A DNA stretch of 64,000 nucleotides from contig NC_065921.1 in NCBI RefSeq assembly GCF_024586455.1, positions 49,002,574 through 49,066,573 on the forward strand, read 5' to 3'. The translations under genes and the position numbers were made by a program. A model generated the notes under the pieces. That model was not told where the DNA came from. It saw only the letters and a list, made by a program, of their open reading frames with translations, and searched no databases. Below, piece by piece: positions 58,044-64,000 of the stretch. Within the stretch, counting starts at the first letter, position 1. Each line of letters begins with the position of its first letter. This DNA is from Bactrocera neohumeralis (Eukaryota > Arthropoda > Insecta > Diptera > Tephritidae).

Positions 58044-59543
58044 ATGCTAAAATTATGGATGGAACACTTCTCCAGTCTGCTGAATGGCTGTGAAAGCATA
58101 ACGCCAGGAGAAGGCGAATCCGATTCCCCAATCGACGACGATGGAGCAGATGTTCCATTACCCGACCATGAAGATGTTCGAATAGCAATTGCCCGTCTGA
58201 AGAACAACAAAGCGGCGGTGGCCGATGGATTGCGGTCCGTGCTATTCAAACTCGGCGGCGAAAAACTAATAAGGAGCATGCATCAGCTTCTTCGTAAAAT
58301 ATGGTCAGACGAAAGCATGCCCAACGATTGGAATTTAAGTGTGCTCTGCCCAATTCACAAAAAGGGAGACCCCACAATTTGGCCAACTACCGTGGGATAA
58401 GCCTCCTCAACATCGCGTATAAGGCCCTATCGAGCGTATTGAGTAAAAGATTATAGCCCACCGTCAACAAACTGATTGGACCTTATCAGTGTGGCTTTAG
58501 ACCTGGCAAATCTATAACTGACCAGATATTCACCATGCGCCAAATCTTGGAAAACACCCGTGAGAAGAGAATCAACACACACCACATCTTCGTCGATTTC
58601 AAAGCTGCTTGTGACAGCTCGAAAAGAAGCTGCCTTTATGCCGCGATATCTGAATTTGGTATCCCTGCAAACCTAATACGGCTGTGTAAACTGACGTTGA
58701 GCAATATCAAAAGCTCCGCCAGGATCGGGAAGAACCTCTCCGAGCCGTTGGATACCAAACGAGTTTTTAGACAAGGCGACTCCCTCTCGTGCGACTTCTT
58801 CAAACTGCTCTTGGAAAAAATAATTCGAGCTGCAGAACTTAATCGAGCAGGTACAATCTTTTATAAGAGTGTACAGCTGCTGGCGTATGCCGATGATATT
58901 TATATCATTGGCCTCAACACCCGCGCCGTTAGCTCTGCTTTCTCCAGACTGGATAAGGAAGCGAAGCAGGTGGGTGTCGTGGTGAACGGGGCAAGACGAA
59001 ATATCTTCTGTCATCAAACAAACAGTCGTCGCGCTCGCGACTTGGTTCTCACACCGCTGTTGACAGTCATGACTTCGAAGTTGTAGATAATTTCGTCTAT
59101 CCTGGAACCAGCATTAACAGCAACAACAATGTCAGCCTGGAAAGCCAACGCAGAATAACTCTTACTAACAGGTGCTACTTTGGACAATTGAGAAGTAAAG
59201 AACAAAAACCAAACTCTATACGTCACTTATTATTCCCGGCCTGCTATATGGTGCAGATGCATGGTCAATAACAACATCTGATGAGTCGGCCTTAGGAGTT
59301 TTCGAGATAAAGTTGCTGCGAAAGATTTATGGTCCTTTGCGCCTTGGCCACGGCAAATATCGCATTCGATGGAACGATGAGCTGTATGAGTTATACGACG
59401 ACATTGACATAGTTCAGCGAATCAAGAGACAGCGGTTGCGCAGAGGAAGAGGACGGCCTCCACTCCGTTGGAAAGACCAGGTGGAGAAGGCCTGGATTCG
59501 CTTGGCATTTCCAATTTGCACCACGTTGCGAAGATACGACTGA
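58044..59543 (+). pseudogene. LINE copy E reverse transcriptase with YADD
   Basis: The first frame (58044-58397) holds DHEDVRIAIARLKNNKAAVA, DGLRSVLFKLGGEKL, WSDESMPNDWNLSVLCPIHK. A frameshift near 58380 follows. The 183-codon frame at 58535-59083 holds MRQILENTREKRINTHHIFV, DFKAA (motif A), FGIPANLIRLCKLTLSN, FRQGDSLSCDFFKLLLEKI (motif B) and LLAYADDIYIIGLNTRAVSS (motif C, 58886-58897). After more breaks LRKIYGPLRLGHGKYRIRWN and RRGRGRPPLRWKDQVEKAWI close the protein. The gene cannot make a full product. Confidence 0.87.
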
Positions 59544-59671
59544 CGCGCTGTTGTTAACTTGGCTATAGTCGCGTAAGCGGTGTCTACGCCAGTTAAGAAG
59601 AAGAAGATACTACATTGTCTTCAATCGATGAAAGATACGATCTGTTGAAACTTTTAGATTTTTATTTACTT

Positions 59672-60638
59672 CTAGCTGACCCTGCCGCTGTTGTTCTATG
59701 TGAAATTATGTGTTTTGAAATTAAAAAAAAGATAAATTTATATTGTGTTGAAAATCATTTATTTGCGATTTTTCGATATTTTTTTTTCAATGTAACGCAG
59801 CTTGATAAACAACATTTTTTGGTTTCTGTTCCTGTGCGTAAATGTACAGAAAAGATGATTTTCCAACTCGTTTGAACTGAAATGGCGGTGGCATACCAAG
59901 CCTCTCCAAAGAATTTAGAAATGTCATTTTTGTTCATATCCCATAATTGACGCGGATTTAAAGGGTGATATGTCGAAATGAATCTCTCGAAAAGTGTGCG
60001 AAGTTCATTTGCGTTCGAAGTAGCATCGTCCATCGTTTGATTCCAGTGATTATCATGTACCAGCAATTGTAATTGCTGGCTTGATTCTCAAAAAGTTGCA
60101 CACACCGTACCATTCACTCTACGCAATGACTCAAATGAAGGTAGAAATCGTCGTCATTTTTCGGGTGGATTGTGTAAATTCGTCCTAATGCATTAGTCGA
60201 GAACACATCTGAATGTCCATCTACTGGTTGGCCTTATTTTCTGCGTAACTATTTCTTCGACGATGCATTCCATATACTTATTTCCGAAATAGAGCAATGT
60301 TCTCGTAAGCGGATCACTGACGAAAGTTGAGAAGAATCTTGTCAATGTTAATTTTGTTGCGGGCGGTGTTTCCACTGGCTGTAATGTATTCTCTGGGCAG
60401 AAATAAACTCTTTGACCATTCTCCAAATTAACTGCGAGACGCACAACAGTCGGAAAACGTTCATGAATTGCAAAAGTAAATATCCTACAAACCGATACAA
60501 TGGATATCCATCATTTCCAATTGCTGTAAAAACCATCTCTGAACTTCAACGAACATTTTAAAAAAAGAATTGGCCAAATTGGTCCAGACGTTGTTGAGTT
60601 ATGCGTCATTTTGCGATTTTTTTTTATATATAAGAAGA
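59672..60638 (-). mobile_element. Helitron-2, copy 2: 967-bp internal deletion derivative
   Basis: Minus strand: starts at 60638 with TCTTCTTATATATAAAAA (preceded by A) and ends at 59672 with GGGTCAGCTAG. Inside are GNDGYPLYR joined to a FVGYLLLQFMNVF frame, AVNLENGQRVYFCPENTLQP, PATKLTLTRFFSTF and HDNHWNQTMDDATSN, the Rep-helicase linker region. HUH, Y2 and helicase core are deleted. The base after CTAG is A rather than the expected T, so the 3' edge may be off by one or mutated. Both ends are preserved, as expected of a non-autonomous derivative. Confidence 0.82.
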
Positions 60639-60844
60639 TTGATCAGCTGCAAAGTTTCACATACACAGCCATTTTGAAAATTAAAAATGTCTTTAACTCA
60701 CGATGGGTTGATTAAAATGTTAATTATACTATAAATGCAACATGGTACAAGCTATTCTCATAAAATTCACCACTAGTCGTTTGAATTATATTTGTTTAAA
60801 CGAATTAAAATAAGTGTATCTTTTTAAATTAATTTACATCAATA

Positions 60845-61335
60845 CGAGTATTCCCAACACTTCCTCTGTCAGCGGATGATGGAGAGCGCAATTTCTGTAA
60901 TGCCTTAAGTACATGCAGAATCGGCAACAGTTCCTCTTGGGAAAAATCGCTTGCTTCTTACTCACACGCTCTCGAAAGGACCGCGGGACGACTGTTGGTC
61001 TATTTGCAGGTCACAACCTACTGGCATCACATGCAAGCCAGATGGGCGTAACTGATTACGATACATGCAGGAAGTGCAGGGAAGTTGACATGAGAGAGAC
61101 GCTGGAACACCTCCTAAGCCTGTGTTAAGTACTACCTATAACTCATCTTACGTATCTACGATCTTCGGAGATCAAGGGATTAGACGAAGTATCAAACGTA
61201 AATATCTAGTCGCTCTTAAAGTTCTTTATGACAAATACCTTACCTCAAACTAAAATGAACTTCCTTCTGCCATTACTAAGGACCAGTAGGTCTATGTATG
61301 GCGTGATAGCCGACCAGTATAACTAACCTAACATT
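60845..61335 (+). pseudogene. Jockey/R1-group LINE 3' end fragment
   Basis: The frame from 60913 reads LLTRSRKDRGTTVGLFAGHN, LLASHASQMGVTDYDTCRKC and REVDMRETLEHLLSLC. This is the C-terminal zinc-knuckle-like region after the RNase H domain in several LINE clades (LTGH...CRxC...ETxxHLLxxC). The last Cys-Pro is altered and a stop follows. Another frame continues LTYLRSSEIKGLDEVSN-like sequence. It ends near AGTATAACTAACCTAACATT, without poly(A). Not related to the young jockey copy by eye. Confidence 0.72.
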
Positions 61336-61799
61336 ATCAAATTTACAGTTGAATATTACTGTGTTTATTTAGGAAAATTAATTAAAATAACCTAGACACC
61401 TTTGTTGAGCCTTTGGAAAAAATTTTCAAACTGGACGAGCCAAGCTACACTTTGGAAACAGCAAATATTACTTTAGGGGACATGCTTTGAACAGAAATAG
61501 AAAAACAAATTTAAAAAAGATAATCCTTTTTTAAACTAAAATAACTTATAAATCTACTACAAACTTTATTTAAAAGCCATTTAATTGTCAGTAAAATGTT
61601 GATTTACTTGACGTTAGGGAATTTGACAGATCACGAAGGCTTTTTGTATGCACATCACATCAAAGAGTTGGGTTGATTTGAAGTTGAAAACTGTAATAAT
61701 AGTATACTGCTGCTTTCTTCGAAATATTTCTAGTTTGGTATGACTATCAGCGACATCTGTGCCAAATGTCACATCAGAATAGTCATTAGTGTTTAGTAT
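61336..61799. other. No gene recognised
   Basis: AT-rich spacer. Nothing identifiable. Confidence 0.4.
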
Positions 61800-62370
61800 A
61801 CGATTGTACTAAATACGTAAAGTGCATTCTGTGATTTTTACTACGAGTAAAATTATTTAGCCAAAACGTTCAAGTAAATTTTGTGTTCGTAATCAAAACT
61901 CTGGATCGAAAACTTCAGAATGTTGGGAAAGGCCTTCGGTGATAATTATTTTTCGACAGCAAGTGTTTTTGATTGGTATACATTATTCGAAAAGTGTCGA
62001 GAACGCATTGACGGCGAACCACGTCCAGGCCATCAACATCAACTGACGACGAACACGTTTATAAAATAAAGGAATTGATGCTTAAGAATCAACGATTAAT
62101 AGTCAGGGATCTTGCTGGCTTCGTTGAAATATCAGTGAATTTTGAAGGATCGTTTAAGGAAAATTGAAAGCCCGATTGGTTCCAAAATCACTAAATTTTT
62201 TCGAAAAACAACGTCGCCTTATATTCTGTGAAACAATGCTTTACCATTATTGCATGAAACGTATTATTAGTGGTGCTAGTCAAGTTTTGGTTTTTACACC
62301 ACGATAGTGCACCGTCTGCATACTGGTTTGTAGCTAAATTACTATGAATCAGGATTTAATTTTGTGCCCT
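61800..62370 (+). pseudogene. Mariner-type transposase remnant, N-terminal and part of core
   Basis: Frames give RSSKFCVRNQNSGSKTSEML, GKAFGDNYFSTASVFDWYTL, CRERIDGEPRPG (the FxxGREDxEDxPRxGRP region), VYKIKELMLKNQRLIVRDLA, then ARLVPKSLNFFEKQRR and FCETMLYHYCMKRIISG. The sequence then jumps to FLHHDSAPSAYWFVAKLL, the second catalytic Asp. The first Asp and everything after the second are missing or degraded. Terminal repeats were not recognised. Not functional. Confidence 0.75.
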
Positions 62371-63748
62371 ACGCAAACTTTCTGGTTCTGTTGGTTCTCT
62401 TATGTATGCGCATGTTAGAAAAGAAAACTGGGGCAGCCCTTTTCTCTGTCGTTTTTTTATCACTTAAGTCGCTGTTTTATTTACATAATGTTGCTGTTGC
62501 AAGGCATCTTTTTCGCACCTCCCTTGCCTGTTTCATTCCTCAATCAATATCTATTGCAATTCGCGTAATTGCAGGGGCTAAATAGTGCTAGTAGAGGTAA
62601 GGACGTAGCATCCAAGTATGTGTAAGTTTGCATATAAATATGTAGACAGTATGGTGTATGTTTATATAACGCATTTGCTACTTATATACTTACATATATG
62701 TTAGTATTGCTAAATTTCTTCACTGGCTGTGTGGTGCATGTGTTTTGTATATTAAATTGAGTGACGCGTGTGTTCTAACTTTGTAATTGAAATGCAAATG
62801 TTGTGCAGTTAGCAGCAAAAAACCCATCGCCACTTTACGAATAATTTTAATGCAATATTGTGTACTAGTTGCGCTGCTATGGAAGTGCAGGCAACACACT
62901 CAAATACGCAAGCTATCGCCATCACCACTGGGTATTGTTTTTTAATTACAATAACAATGCTGGTCAATAGAAGCCTGCCGCAGCGGTAGCAGTAATTGCA
63001 TTTGCAACAAATGGCAAATAATATCAAAAAGCAATACAATTACTTTATAAACACATCCGGTAACACGATTACAATAAAATGCACTGACAAAAGGACATCC
63101 GAGGACAACGGCACGCATCCACACTTGCATGTAAATGTATTTATCGCCCGACAAAGGACAAAGTATGTGGAGTGGGATGTCCTTCGCATCGTTCATTCCT
63201 ATGCAAAATGAGTACTAACTTGCAAAAAAATAAAACAGAAAGAAGTAGCAACGGAAAATGCGCAAAGCCAAACTACTACAATCAGAGAGACAAAGCACTT
63301 TGTTGCATACTAAGTGCTGTGTAACGGGGTACTTGGAAGCATAATGTAATACATCCTTTGGTAGAACAATCTCTTACACACATACACATACACCTATATA
63401 AGTATATGTATGAGGTTAATACGTTTTTCTGCATCGAAGGAATTCACCTCGAGATGCTTCTTTTCTTGGTACAGTTACAATATAGAAAGTAGGTTACTTG
63501 CTGCGAATACACTTCGAAGTTGCGACGTAAATAATTGAAGAAATAATTCACAGGACGGTTAATGAAACAAATAAGATGCCGTTGTGGCGCTTTGCTTGTG
63601 CTTATCACAAAAAATTAACCCAGTGTTCAACAGATTAATCGGCATCCTTACATTCATCATCCTACCGAGGTTTTTTGTTTTTTCATTTTCCCGTGAAAAA
63701 TATATCTTTGTCACAATCGAAAAACATAAAAAATTATCAGGAAACTAG
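62371..63748. other. Unique-looking DNA, no gene recognised
   Basis: The frames at 62364-62585, 62809-63196 (minus) and 62996-63211 overlap on opposite strands and carry no recognised domain. Base composition is more even than around the transposons, as in the 40.4-42.6 kb patches. Confidence 0.4.
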
Positions 63749-63835
63749 CAAGAAAGAGATAAGTTCGAGTGTAACCGAACATTTCATACTCTGCAAATTG
63801 CAAGAATCAAAGCCGGAGAAACACTTTCAGACCCT
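63749..63835 (-). repeat. Repeat A 3' end fragment
   Basis: Minus strand: CCGGCTTTGATTCTTGCAAT, AGAGTATGAAATGTTCGGTT and ACTCGAACTT, ending CTTTCTTG. Only the last ~90 bases of repeat A are present. Confidence 0.75.
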
Positions 63836-63910
63836 GGCAAAACTTTATTTTAACAAGAAAAAATCTTTGAAATGCAAAGGTACCCATATGATATAAACAG
63901 ACATGAAAAA

Positions 63911-64000
63911 CTAGTAAGGAATTATAAATTCGGGTGCAACCGAACATATTATACTCTTGCAACTTACAAGAATCAAAGCCAGGTAAATACTTTATAGCGT
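63911..64000 (-). repeat. Repeat A 3' end, running off the window
   Basis: Minus strand: CTGGCTTTGATTCTTGTAAG, AGAGTATAATATGTTCGGTT, GCACCCGAATTTATAATTCC, ending TTACTAG. It has the same orientation as the fragment at 63749 and continues beyond the right edge. Confidence 0.8.

Larger units (their letters stand above)
57272..59612 (+). mobile_element. RTE-type LINE, copy E: from mid-endonuclease to 3' tail
   Basis: Starts at the DFNARV motif of the endonuclease and runs to GTGTCTACGCCAGTTAAG plus a (GAA)n tail. The reverse transcriptase core is better preserved than in the other copies, keeping motifs A, B and C, but the frame is broken several times. No target duplication was found. Confidence 0.85.

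Noticed and set aside
1..64000. tRNA, rRNA, CRISPR or bacterial operon features
   Set aside because: No tRNA-like A and B box pair in the right spacing was noticed, no rRNA stretch, no regular spacer array, and the repeat content is that of an insect nuclear genome.

Overview
The window is repeat-dense, AT-rich eukaryotic DNA, most likely from a higher fly. Tephritid is my best guess. That rests on the mix of elements seen: a jockey-type LINE, RTE-type LINEs, mariner relatives with a 41-residue catalytic spacing (rosa-like), Helitrons, and an abundant ~1 kb repeat ending in a TTCGG/CCGAA hairpin and CTTACTTG. No rRNA, tRNA, CRISPR array, operon or convincing host exon was found. Essentially every recognisable coding stretch is a broken or truncated transposable element, so the window is probably intergenic or deep intronic.

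Layout. 0-12 kb: decayed Tc1/mariner copies (about 1.1-2.0, 3.7-4.3, 4.64-5.14, 6.4-6.8, 7.2-7.6 and 10.8-11.4 kb), mixed with 3' pieces of an RTE-type LINE (2.5-3.4 and 9.0-9.8 kb) and a piece of the 1 kb repeat ('repeat A'). 11.4-18.7 kb: mostly unique sequence with one piece of repeat A. 18.7-25.1 kb: an RTE 5' piece, an inverted repeat A, a curious duplicated block carrying a 246-bp slice of Helitron coding sequence, then a long dead Helitron ('Helitron-1'; Rep plus Pif1-like helicase). 27.4-28.0 kb: a helicase fragment from another Helitron. 28-34 kb: nothing recognised. 34.5-38.4 kb: a second Helitron family ('Helitron-2' copy 1, minus strand), itself interrupted by a fold-back element and by a complete repeat A. 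38.4-42.8 kb: nothing recognised. 42.8-43.8 kb: another full repeat A. 45.6-47.3 kb: a rosa-like remnant and a hAT remnant. 47.3-50.9 kb: repeat A split by a 2.7 kb minus-strand RTE copy. 52.7-53.8 kb: a young 5'-truncated jockey insertion. 53.8-61.3 kb: back-to-back mariner, RTE, Helitron-2 (with a MITE inside it), RTE, Helitron-2 and a LINE 3' end. 61.8-62.4 kb: a mariner remnant. The right edge holds two repeat A 3' ends.

How the pieces relate. The elements record each other's history. Helitron-2 copy 3 preserves the empty site for repeat A. The Helitron-2 reading frame defines the target duplication of the fold-back element. Repeat A copies are split by a mariner derivative and by an RTE. 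Helitron-1 and repeat A end in look-alike hairpins, so a Helitron-type machinery may have spread repeat A; this is inference. Boundaries were read by eye and many are good only to tens of bases.
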